A DNA stretch of 64,000 nucleotides from NCBI RefSeq assembly GCF_009600885.1, contig NZ_VCLA01000170.1, positions 169,638 to 233,637 on the forward strand, given 5' to 3'. Made by a program: the position numbers and the translations under genes. Positions 35,012-45,078 of the stretch are shown here, piece by piece (within the stretch, counting starts at the first letter, position 1; each line of letters opens with the position of its first letter). This DNA comes from Streptomyces jumonjinensis. Its GTDB lineage: Bacteria; Actinomycetota; Actinomycetes; Streptomycetales; Streptomycetaceae. The notes beneath the pieces were generated by a model that had not been told where the DNA came from, made no database searches, and saw only the letters and a list, made by a program, of their open reading frames with translations.

Positions 35012-35452
35012 ATGGCCACCGTCGAACTTCGCTTCAGTGCCCAGCCCGAGCATGTCAGGACCGCCCGTTTGGTGGCCGCTGCCGTGGCGCGCCGGGCCGG
35101 GGTGGACGAGGCGGTGCTCGACGAGGTCAGGCTCGCGGTCGGCGAGGCGTGCAGCCGTGCTGTCGGGCTGCACCGCAGTCATGGGATCACCGCGCCGGTT
35201 CGGGTCGTGCTGACCGACGAGGACAAGACGTTCTCGATCGAGGTGGGGGACGAGGTCCCCGCCCCGGGATCCGACGGCTCCCGGGCGGCCTCCGGCTCGG
35301 GAGGCGCCGCCGACGAGGATGCCGACGGCGAGGACGAGATGGGTCTCGCGGTCATCAGCGGCCTCGTCGACGACATGGAGGTGAGCTCCACCGACGAGGG
35401 CGGAGTGATCCGGATGAGCTGGCCCACGGCCCCCGTATCGGTGCTTCCCTGA
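35012..35452 (+). CDS. Anti-sigma factor, RsbW-like ATP-binding protein (BldG partner)
   Basis: A 146-aa GHKL/HATPase protein cotranscribed with bldG; the S. coelicolor equivalent is SCO3548. The N-box region is DEVRLAVGEACSRAVGLHR (about 39-57), and the ATP-lid Gly pair is in EMGLAVISGLVDDME (about 112-126). A polar Gly/Ser/Asp-rich insertion (about 82-111) separates the two halves. Expected to bind BldG and a sigma factor in a partner switch. ATG 35012 follows GAGGGGG. Confidence 0.92.
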   Translation: MATVELRFSAQPEHVRTARLVAAAVARRAGVDEAVLDEVRLAVGEACSRAVGLHRSHGITAPVRVVLTDEDKTFSIEVGDEVPAPGSDGSRAASGSGGAADEDADGEDEMGLAVISGLVDDMEVSSTDEGGVIRMSWPTAPVSVLP

Positions 35453-35620
35453 CCCGCTCCGGGCCGCTCCGGCCGTGCTGACGCTGGTTCTGAGCTGGTT
35501 CTGAGCTGCTCGGACGGCACCGCGCCGCCCTGACCCTCCCCCGACCCCTCCCCGCCCCGGGCGCACCGGCCGGGCGTTCGCCGCATGCCGTCCGACGGGG
35601 TGGCGCCTTCTCCTCCCCGT

Positions 35621-35650
35621 AGAGGTCCTGCTCAGCAGGGCCTCTTTTTC
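35621..35650 (+). terminator. Rho-independent terminator of the bldG operon
   Basis: AGAGGTCCTGC pairs with GCAGGGCCTCT (one G-U pair) across a TCA loop and is followed by TTTTT. It is the only classical U-tract terminator in the window. The 35,453-35,620 stretch before it holds no gene. Confidence 0.9.
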
Positions 35651-35670
35651 ATGCCCCGGATCAGTCCATA

Positions 35671-35836
35671 GATCTGTTCTGCAGATCAGCTCTATAGATC
35701 ATTGATCAAGCGTCAATGCCTTTGCCCCGTTACTGCTTTTGAGTACATTTTCGGAACTCGATCATTTGCTGAGTAGCAGCTGAAGGTCAATTCCATTTGT
35801 CGCGCCCTGTTTTGATCTGGTTCCGCTCCCTACAAT
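35671..35836 (+). promoter_or_regulatory. AT-rich hppA promoter region
   Basis: From 35,660 to 35,850 base composition drops strongly. GATC words are clustered, with an inverted pair GATCTG-TTCTG-CAGATC at 35,671-35,687. TACAAT at 35,831-35,836 is the best -10 element, leaving a leader of about 35 nt to the hppA start; a TGTTTT 17 bases upstream is a weak -35. Confidence 0.5.
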
Positions 35837-35877
35837 CCGTCCACATCTTGGGCTCTGAACGACGTCAAGGAGGACGA

Positions 35878-38283
<2,406 letters not shown>

Positions 38284-38328
38284 CACCCGTTCAACACCCG
38301 TCCCCTCGGCCGGGACGGCTCAAAAGAC

Positions 38329-38362
38329 GGGCGGGCGGCGCGTATTGACGCGCCGTCCGCCC
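38329..38362 (+). terminator. Terminator of hppA
   Basis: A 15-bp stem with one G-U pair (GGGCGGGCGGCGCGT / ACGCGCCGTCCGCCC) and loop ATTG, 45 bases after the hppA stop, followed by CTTTGT. Confidence 0.88.
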
Positions 38363-38500
38363 CTTTGTCGGGCCGGGTGAGCCTTCTCTCCCTTGATGCA
38401 AATGGCTGCAATATCAGATGAACCGGGCATATGGCACGCTGCTGCCGCCCGTTCGGCGTGTATGTTCCGGGGCCGAGGAGCCTTGGAAGGGACCCATTCG

Positions 38501-39079
38501 GTGAACAAGAAGCTTGCGGTCGCACTCTCCGGCGGTGCGGTACTGGTGCTGGCGCTGTCGGGCTGCAGCAGCGACGAGGACAAATTCACGGTCGACGACT
38601 GGGCCAAGAAGTACTGCGATGCCGCGAAGCCGCAGCTCAAGAAGGAGGCCGCTGCCGAGGAGCTGATCCGCTCGACCGCGTCGGACGGCAAGCCGGGCGA
38701 CATCCAGACGGCCGATTCCAAGGCATTCAAGGACCTGTCGAACGTGTACAAGGGGTACGCCGACGCCTTCAGGACCGCCGGAACGCCGCCGATCGACGGC
38801 GGCGAGAAGCTGGTGAAGGACGCCGCCGCCGAACTCGACGCCAACTCCACCTCGTACCTGGATCTGAAGAAGCAGGTCGACGGGCTCGACGCCGGGGACC
38901 AGCAGAAGTTCGCGGACGGGCTGCGTCCGGTCGCGGACGGGCTCGCGAAGATCGAGCAGAATCAGAACGCCCGGGACAAGCTGCGGGCGAGCGAGGCGGG
39001 CCAGGCGATGACCAAGCAGCCCGGGTGCAAGCCGGTGGCGGCGCCCGGCCCAGCGGGATCCGCCGCGTCCTCCCGCTGA
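38501..39079 (+). CDS. Small secreted lipoprotein of unknown function
   Basis: A protein of 192 aa with a lipoprotein signal peptide ending in LALSGC (Cys 22). The mature part is helical and charged (DDWAKKYCDAAKPQLKKE, ANSTSYLDLKKQVDGLD), with two further Cys residues (about 45 and 177). No catalytic motif. A lipoprotein in this place is conserved in Streptomyces next to hppA. GTG 38501 follows GAAGGGA. It may be a surface sensor or a chaperone-like protein, but nothing identifies a role. Confidence 0.78.
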   Translation: MNKKLAVALSGGAVLVLALSGCSSDEDKFTVDDWAKKYCDAAKPQLKKEAAAEELIRSTASDGKPGDIQTADSKAFKDLSNVYKGYADAFRTAGTPPIDGGEKLVKDAAAELDANSTSYLDLKKQVDGLDAGDQQKFADGLRPVADGLAKIEQNQNARDKLRASEAGQAMTKQPGCKPVAAPGPAGSAASSR

Positions 39080-39104
39080 ACCGTGAGGGGGCGAGGGCGG
39101 GCGC

Positions 39105-39222
39105 GGGAGCTGGGCTCTGTGGCCTGAGCCCTGGGTTCCGTGGCCAGAGCCCGGATGCGGGACCCGGGCTCCGTGGCCTGAGCCCCGATGCGGGACCCGG
39201 GCTCCGTGGCCTGAGCCCGGGC
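39105..39222. repeat. ~33-bp tandem repeat
   Basis: Two nearly exact and one or two degenerate copies of a unit containing GATGCGGGACCCGGGCTC followed by CGTGGCCTGAGCCC, directly upstream of the methyltransferase gene. GGGCTC and GAGCCC within each unit can pair, so each copy could form a small hairpin. Confidence 0.65.
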
Positions 39223-39263
39223 GTGGACGGCGGTTGTCAGTGGCTGCGGCCACAATGGGCACT

Positions 39264-40781
39264 GTGAGTACGACCAGCGTCACCCCAGCCCTTCCCTCGC
39301 CCGCTCTCGCCCCCCGGCTGCGCGAGGCGCTCATCGCCGGCGCCTTCACCGCCGACGGGCTGCTCGAACTGCTCGGCGCGTCCGCCTATGCGGCCCTCGC
39401 CCGCAGCGAGACCGTCCCCGCCATGCGCGCCACCCGCGGAGACGGCGTCCTGGACGCCCTCGTACGGCTCTTTCTGCTCCAGCGGCCCGTGGCGTACGAG
39501 CGGGCCGCCGCCGCCCTGCCGCTGGACGAGTGCCTCGCCGGAGGCTGGGCGGTCCGCGACGGCGGCGAAGTGCGCGCCACCGTGGACGTACGGCCCTACG
39601 GCGGGCCCGAGGGACAGGACTGGTTCATCGTCTCCGACCTCGGCTGCGCGGTCGGCGGCGCGGGCGGCGCCGGCGGCCAGGACGAACAGGTGGTGCTCGG
39701 CGTCGGCGGCGCGTCCACCACCCTCGCGGGAGTCACCGTCCGTACGCCGGTGGGCTCGGCGCTCGCTCTCGGCACCGGCTCCGGCATCCAGGCGCTGCAC
39801 GCCTCGCAGCACGCCACCCGGGTCACGGCCACCGACCTCAACCCGCGCGCCCTGCACTTCACCCGCCTCACGCTCGCGCTCTCCGCCGTCCCGGACGCCG
39901 AGCTGAAGCAGGGCTCGCTGTTCGAGCCGGTCGCCCGGGAGACCTTCGATCTGATCGTGTCCAACCCGCCGTTCGTGATCTCCCCCGGCGCCCGGCTGAC
40001 CTACCGGGACGGCGGGATGGGCGGGGACGACCTGTGCCGCTCGCTCGTTCAGCAGGCGGGGGCCAGGCTGAACGACGGGGGATACGCCCAGTTCCTCGCC
40101 AACTGGCAGCACATCGAGGGGGAGGAGTGGCAGGAGCGGGTGCGTTCCTGGGTGCCGGAGGGCTGCGACGCCTGGATCGTCCAGCGCGAGGTCCAGGACG
40201 TCACGCAGTACGCCGAGCTGTGGCTGAGGGACAGCGGCGATCACCGGGGCGACCCGGCGAGGTATGCGCGGCGGTACGAGGAGTGGCTCGACGAGTTCGA
40301 GTCCCGCAAGACCAGGGCCATCGGATTCGGGTGGATCACCCTGCGGAAATCCGGATCCGAGCGTCCCTCGGTCATCGCCGAGGAATGGCCGCATCCGGTG
40401 GAGCAGCCGCTCGGCGAGAGCGTGCGGGCGCATTTCGCGCGGCAGGACTATCTCCGGACGCGTGACGACGCGTCCCTGCTCGCGGATCACTTCACGCTGG
40501 CCGCCGAAGTGGTGCAGGAGCAGGTCGGGCTGCCGGGCGATGAGCACCCCGAGCATCTGGTGCTCCGGCAGAACCGGGGGATGCGGCGGGCCACCAAGGT
40601 CGACACGGTGGGCGCGGGGTTCGCCGGGGCGTGTGACGGGACGCTGAGCGCCGGGCGGATTCTGGACGCCATCGCCCAGCTGATCGACGAGGACCCGGTG
40701 CTGCTGCGGGACCGTACCCCGCAGGCGATCCGGCTGCTGGTGGAGGAGGGATTCCTGGAGCCCGCGGGGATGACCCGCTAG
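39264..40781 (+). CDS. Class I SAM-dependent methyltransferase (HemK/RsmC-like)
   Basis: A 505-aa protein with an N-terminal helical domain (residues 1-140), then a Rossmann methyltransferase fold: GTGSGIQALHAS (motif I, about 173), DLNPRALHFTRL (acidic loop) and SNPPFVISPG (about 232). NPPF is characteristic of enzymes methylating exocyclic amines or glutamine amide (RsmC, N6-adenine methylases, PrmC). The last ~170 residues are a winged-helix-like tail. The target is probably rRNA or a protein. GTG 39264 is chosen; ATG 39255 in the same frame is equally possible and neither has a strong binding site. Confidence 0.85.
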   Translation: MSTTSVTPALPSPALAPRLREALIAGAFTADGLLELLGASAYAALARSETVPAMRATRGDGVLDALVRLFLLQRPVAYERAAAALPLDECLAGGWAVRDGGEVRATVDVRPYGGPEGQDWFIVSDLGCAVGGAGGAGGQDEQVVLGVGGASTTLAGVTVRTPVGSALALGTGSGIQALHASQHATRVTATDLNPRALHFTRLTLALSAVPDAELKQGSLFEPVARETFDLIVSNPPFVISPGARLTYRDGGMGGDDLCRSLVQQAGARLNDGGYAQFLANWQHIEGEEWQERVRSWVPEGCDAWIVQREVQDVTQYAELWLRDSGDHRGDPARYARRYEEWLDEFESRKTRAIGFGWITLRKSGSERPSVIAEEWPHPVEQPLGESVRAHFARQDYLRTRDDASLLADHFTLAAEVVQEQVGLPGDEHPEHLVLRQNRGMRRATKVDTVGAGFAGACDGTLSAGRILDAIAQLIDEDPVLLRDRTPQAIRLLVEEGFLEPAGMTR

Positions 40782-41343
40782 CCGCTCCGGCCGAGCCGAC
40801 GGGTGGGGACGAGCTGCCGGCCGGCCGTCCCGCCGCCCGCCCGGCGGCTCGCCCCCCATCCGTCGGCGGCTCGTGGATGGTGGTAATTCGCGCCGAGTGC
40901 CGGGGCGAATCGGCCAATGTTCGGTTTACGGGCCGGTACGAGCCGCCGCGCCCCGGGAGCGGTGTCCGGGGCCCGGGAGCTCGTCACCGTGCCCGGGCCC
41001 GCCCGCAGGCGCACGGGAGCCCGCCGCGGGGCTCCGGCCCGGGGACGAGGAGAAGGCGTCCCGGAGACAGGCGGAGACGACACGGAGACTCGGCGGAGAC
41101 GACACGGAGAGCGGACGGAGAGGAGCCAGAGACGGCACGGAGAGACGGCGGAGAGAGAACCGGGACAGTACGGCGGAGAGGAGGACGGAGAGAGGGACCC
41201 GGGAAGCGCGCCCCGCCCCCGCCTGGGTGAACCCATGCGCCGTTCACCCCGATTTCGCACCCGGGCCGCCCGGAAGTGCCAGCCTCGGCACCGGGGACAG
41301 CCCCCGCACCACCTGGGCATGGGGAGAAGGACGGGGTACGGGC
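40782..41343. other. 562-bp gene-free region with purine-rich repeats
   Basis: No gene supported. From about 41,030 to 41,215 the plus strand is strikingly purine-biased with GGAGA words throughout. GGCGGAGACGACACGGAGA occurs twice with 22-base period (41,070 and 41,092). An AT-rich patch near 40,873-40,930 (TGGTGGTAATTCGC and TGTTCGGTTTACGG) may be a promoter for the small gene or a cryptic transcript. Confidence 0.5.
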
Positions 41344-41541
41344 ATGGAGAGCGGGCCAGCGATCTTCGCCGGAGCGGCGTTCGCACTGTTCGGGGCCGGG
41401 CTGCTGCTGTGGACCGGGGTACGGGTCAGACATCGCGCACCCGTCGCCCACGGAGTGAGCCCCAGCACCGCCATCGCCCTCACCACCAGCGCCGGAGTGG
41501 TGTGCCTGGCCCTCGGCGCATGGTGCTTCGGCCGGCTCTGA
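41344..41541 (+). CDS. Small two-helix membrane protein
   Basis: A 65-aa protein. Two hydrophobic helices, about residues 6-25 (AIFAGAAFALFGAGLLLWTG) and 43-62 (AIALTTSAGVVCLALGAWCF), are joined by a short basic loop. No family recognised. ATG 41344 has a GGGG tract about 10 bases upstream. The frame is open further upstream but that part is repeat-derived, so I do not include it. Confidence 0.6.
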   Translation: MESGPAIFAGAAFALFGAGLLLWTGVRVRHRAPVAHGVSPSTAIALTTSAGVVCLALGAWCFGRL

Positions 41542-41655
41542 GACGCCCCCGGGCAGCCTCCGGGGGAAGGCGCCGGACACCGTCGTACCGGTCCGGGCGG
41601 CAGGAATAGCCGGACTCGGGTTACCGTTCGAGTGGCCGTTGCGGGCTTTTGCCGT

Positions 41656-41680
41656 TTGACACAGGGGCGGGTTGTACCGT
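41656..41680 (+). promoter_or_regulatory. Possible topA promoter with short spacer
   Basis: A perfect TTGACA (41,656-41,661) is followed by TACCGT (41,675-41,680) with only 13 bp between, about 130 bases before the topA start. Typical spacing is 16-18 bp. A short spacer would make promoter strength depend on DNA supercoiling, which fits topA feedback. The downstream leader is rich in GCAGCA words. Confidence 0.4.
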
Positions 41681-41807
41681 CACACTCCGCAGCGGCAGCA
41701 GCACCACGCTGCTCCACAGAGCAGCACCGCAGCGCCCACAGCAGTGCGCCACCAGCGCCGCACCGCCGTGTACGCCCACCGAGCGCCGACCGGAGAGAAG
41801 AGCGAAG

Positions 41808-44672
41808 TTGTCCCCGACCAGCGAGACCGCACAGGGCGGCCGACGCCTCGTGATCGTCGAGTCGCCCGCCAAGGCGAAGACGATCAAGGGTTACCTCGGC
41901 CCCGGCTATGTCGTCGAGGCGAGCGTCGGGCACATCCGCGACCTCCCGAACGGCGCGGCCGAGGTGCCCGAGAAGTACACCGGCGAGGTCCGCCGTCTCG
42001 GTGTCGACGTCGAGCATGACTTCCAGCCGGTCTATGTCGTCAATGCCGATAAGAAGGCCCAGGTCAGGAAGCTCAAAGAGCAGCTCGCCGAGTCCGATGA
42101 GCTCTACCTCGCCACCGATGAGGACCGCGAGGGCGAGGCCATCGCCTGGCATCTGCTCGAAGTCCTCAAGCCCAAGGTCCCGGTCCACCGGATGGTCTTC
42201 CACGAGATCACCAAGGACGCCATCCGCGACGCCGTCGCCAATCCGCGCGAGCTGAACAAGCGGATGGTCGACGCCCAGGAGACCCGCCGGATCCTCGACC
42301 GTCTCTACGGCTACGAGGTCTCCCCGGTCCTGTGGAAGAAGGTCATGCCCCGGCTCTCGGCCGGCCGTGTCCAGTCCGTCGCCACCCGGCTGGTCGTCGA
42401 GCGGGAGCGGGAGCGCAGGGCGTTCACCTCCGCCGAGTACTGGGATCTGACCGGCACCTTCTCCACCGGCCGCGCCGGGGACGCCTCCGACCCCGCCGCC
42501 TTCACCGCCCGGCTGAACACGGTCGACGGGCAGCGGGTCGCCCAGGGGCGCGACTTCGGCTCCGACGGGGTGCTCAAGCCCGGCCAGACCAAGGTGCTCC
42601 ATCTCGACGAGGCGAACGCGCGCGCCCTCGCCGCCGCGCTGGAGAACACCTCGTACGCCGTGCGCTCGGTCGAGTCCAAGCCGTACCGCCGCTCTCCGTA
42701 CGCCCCGTTCCGTACGACGACGATGCAGCAGGAGGCCTCCCGCAAGCTGGGCTTCGGGGCCAAGGCCACCATGCAGGTCGCGCAGAAGCTGTACGAGAAC
42801 GGCTTCATCACCTATATGCGTACGGACTCCACCACGCTTTCGGACACCGCCGTCGCGGCAGCCCGGGCGCAGGTCACCCAGTTGTACGGCGCGAACTATC
42901 TCCCCGAGAAGCCGCGCGTGTACGCCGGGAAGGTCAAGAACGCCCAGGAGGCGCACGAGGCGATTCGTCCTTCGGGTGATCGTTTCCGCACTCCGGCGGA
43001 GACGGGGCTCTCCGGGGACCAGTTCCGGCTCTATGAGCTGATCTGGAAGCGGACCGTCGCCTCTCAGATGAAGGACGCCACCGGGAACTCGGTCACCGTC
43101 AAGATCGGCGGCACGGCCGCAGACGGCCGGGACGTCGAGTTCACCGCTTCCGGCAAGACCATCACCTTCCACGGCTTCATGAAGGCGTATGTCGAGGGCG
43201 CCGACGACCCCAACGCCGAGCTCGACGACCGTGAGCGCCGGCTGCCGCAGGTCGCCGAGGGCGAGGCGCTCCTCGCCGACGCGCTCTCGGCCGACGGCCA
43301 CGCCACCAAGCCGCCCGCCCGCTACACCGAGGCATCCCTGGTCAAGGAGCTGGAGGAGCGCGAGATCGGCCGCCCCTCCACCTACGCCTCGATCATCGGC
43401 ACCATCCTCGACCGCGGCTATGTCTTCAAGAAGGGCACCGCCCTGGTGCCGTCCTTCCTGAGCTTCGCCGTGGTGAATCTGCTGGAGAAGCACTTCGGCC
43501 GGCTGGTCGACTACGACTTCACCGCCAAGATGGAGGACGACCTCGACTGCATCGCGCGGGGCGAGGCCCAGGCGGTGCCGTGGCTGAAGCGTTTCTACTT
43601 CGGTGCGGGCGACGACCGCGGCGCGGCCTCGGGCGCGGGCAACGGCGACGGGGACCACCTCGGCGGCCTCAAGGCCCTGGTGACCGACCTCGGCGCGATC
43701 GACGCCCGGGAGATCTCCAGCTTCCCCGTCGGCAATGGAATCGTGCTGCGGGTCGGCCGCTACGGCCCGTACGTCGAGCGCGGCGAGAAGGACACCGAGG
43801 GCCACCAGCGCGCCGATGTGCCCGACGATCTCGCGCCCGACGAGCTGACCGTGGAGCACGCGGAGGAGCTGCTGGCCAAGCCCAGCGGTGACTTCGCGCT
43901 GGGCACCGACCCCGTCTCGGGCCATGAGATCGTCGCCAAGGACGGCCGGTACGGCCCCTATGTCACCGAGATCCTTCCCGAGGGCACCCCGAAGACCGGC
44001 AAGAACGCGGTCAAGCCGCGCACGGCCTCGCTCTTCAAGTCGATGTCCCTGGACACGGTCACCCTGGAGGACGCGCTCCGGCTGATGTCCCTGCCCAGGG
44101 TCGTCGGCGCCGACGCCGACGGCGTGGAGATCACCGCGCAGAACGGCCGGTACGGCCCGTATCTGAAGAAGGGCACGGACTCGCGTTCGCTGGAGAGCGA
44201 GGACCAGCTCTTCAGCGTCACCCTGGAGCAGGCGCTCGCGATCTACGCCCAGCCCAAGCAGCGCGGGCGGGCCGCCGCCAAGCCGCCGCTGAAGGAGCTG
44301 GGCACCGACCCGGTGAGCGAGCGCCCGGTGGTCGTGAAGGACGGCCGGTTCGGCCCGTATGTCACCGACGGCGAGACCAACGCCACCCTGCGCACCGACG
44401 ACAGCGTGGAGGACATCACGCCGGAGCGCGGCTATGAGCTGCTCGCCGAGAAGCGGGCGAAGGGGCCCGTCAAGAAGAAGACGGCGAAGAAGGCCCCGGC
44501 GAAGAAGACGACGACGGCCAAGACCGCCGCCAAGAAGACCACCACGGCGAAGAAGACGGCGACGGCGGCCAAGAAGACCGCGGCGAAGAAGACGGTGGCG
44601 AAGAAGGCCGTGGCCAAGAAGACGGTCGCCAAGAAGACCGTGGCCGCGGCGAAGCCCGCCGACGACGAGTAG
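41808..44672 (+). CDS. topA: DNA topoisomerase I (type IA)
   Basis: A 954-aa enzyme that relaxes negative supercoils. The TOPRIM domain is N-terminal (LVIVESPAKAKTIKGYLG; ATDEDREGEAIAWH). The catalytic Tyr is about residue 336 in GFITYMRTDSTTLS. C-terminal repeats (DGRYGPYV, NGRYGPYL and DGRFGPYV) replace zinc fingers. The last ~60 residues are a Lys/Ala-rich tail (KKTAKKAPAKKTTTAKT) that raises processivity in Streptomyces TopA. I chose TTG 41808 with GGAGAG upstream; the frame is open further left but without conservation. Essential gene. Confidence 0.97.
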   Translation: MSPTSETAQGGRRLVIVESPAKAKTIKGYLGPGYVVEASVGHIRDLPNGAAEVPEKYTGEVRRLGVDVEHDFQPVYVVNADKKAQVRKLKEQLAESDELYLATDEDREGEAIAWHLLEVLKPKVPVHRMVFHEITKDAIRDAVANPRELNKRMVDAQETRRILDRLYGYEVSPVLWKKVMPRLSAGRVQSVATRLVVERERERRAFTSAEYWDLTGTFSTGRAGDASDPAAFTARLNTVDGQRVAQGRDFGSDGVLKPGQTKVLHLDEANARALAAALENTSYAVRSVESKPYRRSPYAPFRTTTMQQEASRKLGFGAKATMQVAQKLYENGFITYMRTDSTTLSDTAVAAARAQVTQLYGANYLPEKPRVYAGKVKNAQEAHEAIRPSGDRFRTPAETGLSGDQFRLYELIWKRTVASQMKDATGNSVTVKIGGTAADGRDVEFTASGKTITFHGFMKAYVEGADDPNAELDDRERRLPQVAEGEALLADALSADGHATKPPARYTEASLVKELEEREIGRPSTYASIIGTILDRGYVFKKGTALVPSFLSFAVVNLLEKHFGRLVDYDFTAKMEDDLDCIARGEAQAVPWLKRFYFGAGDDRGAASGAGNGDGDHLGGLKALVTDLGAIDAREISSFPVGNGIVLRVGRYGPYVERGEKDTEGHQRADVPDDLAPDELTVEHAEELLAKPSGDFALGTDPVSGHEIVAKDGRYGPYVTEILPEGTPKTGKNAVKPRTASLFKSMSLDTVTLEDALRLMSLPRVVGADADGVEITAQNGRYGPYLKKGTDSRSLESEDQLFSVTLEQALAIYAQPKQRGRAAAKPPLKELGTDPVSERPVVVKDGRFGPYVTDGETNATLRTDDSVEDITPERGYELLAEKRAKGPVKKKTAKKAPAKKTTTAKTAAKKTTTAKKTATAAKKTAAKKTVAKKAVAKKTVAKKTVAAAKPADDE

Positions 44673-45078
44673 AAGCCCGCCCGCCGACGGGTAAGCGCCG
44701 GCGGACGACCCCGGCGGCCCGGCCGGAGAAGCCGGCGGGGCGGCCCGCCTCCCTCAAGGGGCGGTCGTCCGGCCGGGTGGTTCTCCGGCGGGCGGCTCTT
44801 CGGCCGGGCGGTCTCCCAGTCGGCGGTCTCCCGGGTCTCCGCCGCCGGGCGGACAGGGCCGCCGGGTGGACAGGGCCGTGCGGCGCGGTGTTCGCCCCCG
44901 GCGTACGCGCCCTCGCGGGACGCGTACGCCGGGGGCGTGCCCCCCGTACGGCGCGTTCCTCACCGGCGGGCCCCGGGCCGGCTCCCGGGGCAGAGGACGG
45001 CCGTGTCCCCCGCGACGTAAGCGTTCGTACGTTCGATCGATCCGGCAAGGACCTCCGTGGTCCGGATAGGCTGGGCGG
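44673..45078. other. 406-bp gap between topA and the MFS-tmk gene
   Basis: Very GC-rich, with overlapping short inverted repeats (for example CCGGCCGGAGAAGCCGG near 44,718) that may serve as the topA terminator. I see no gene. The right end (about 45,014-45,072) is slightly AT-richer and carries TAGGCT (45,067-45,072), the probable -10 of the next gene. Confidence 0.45.
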
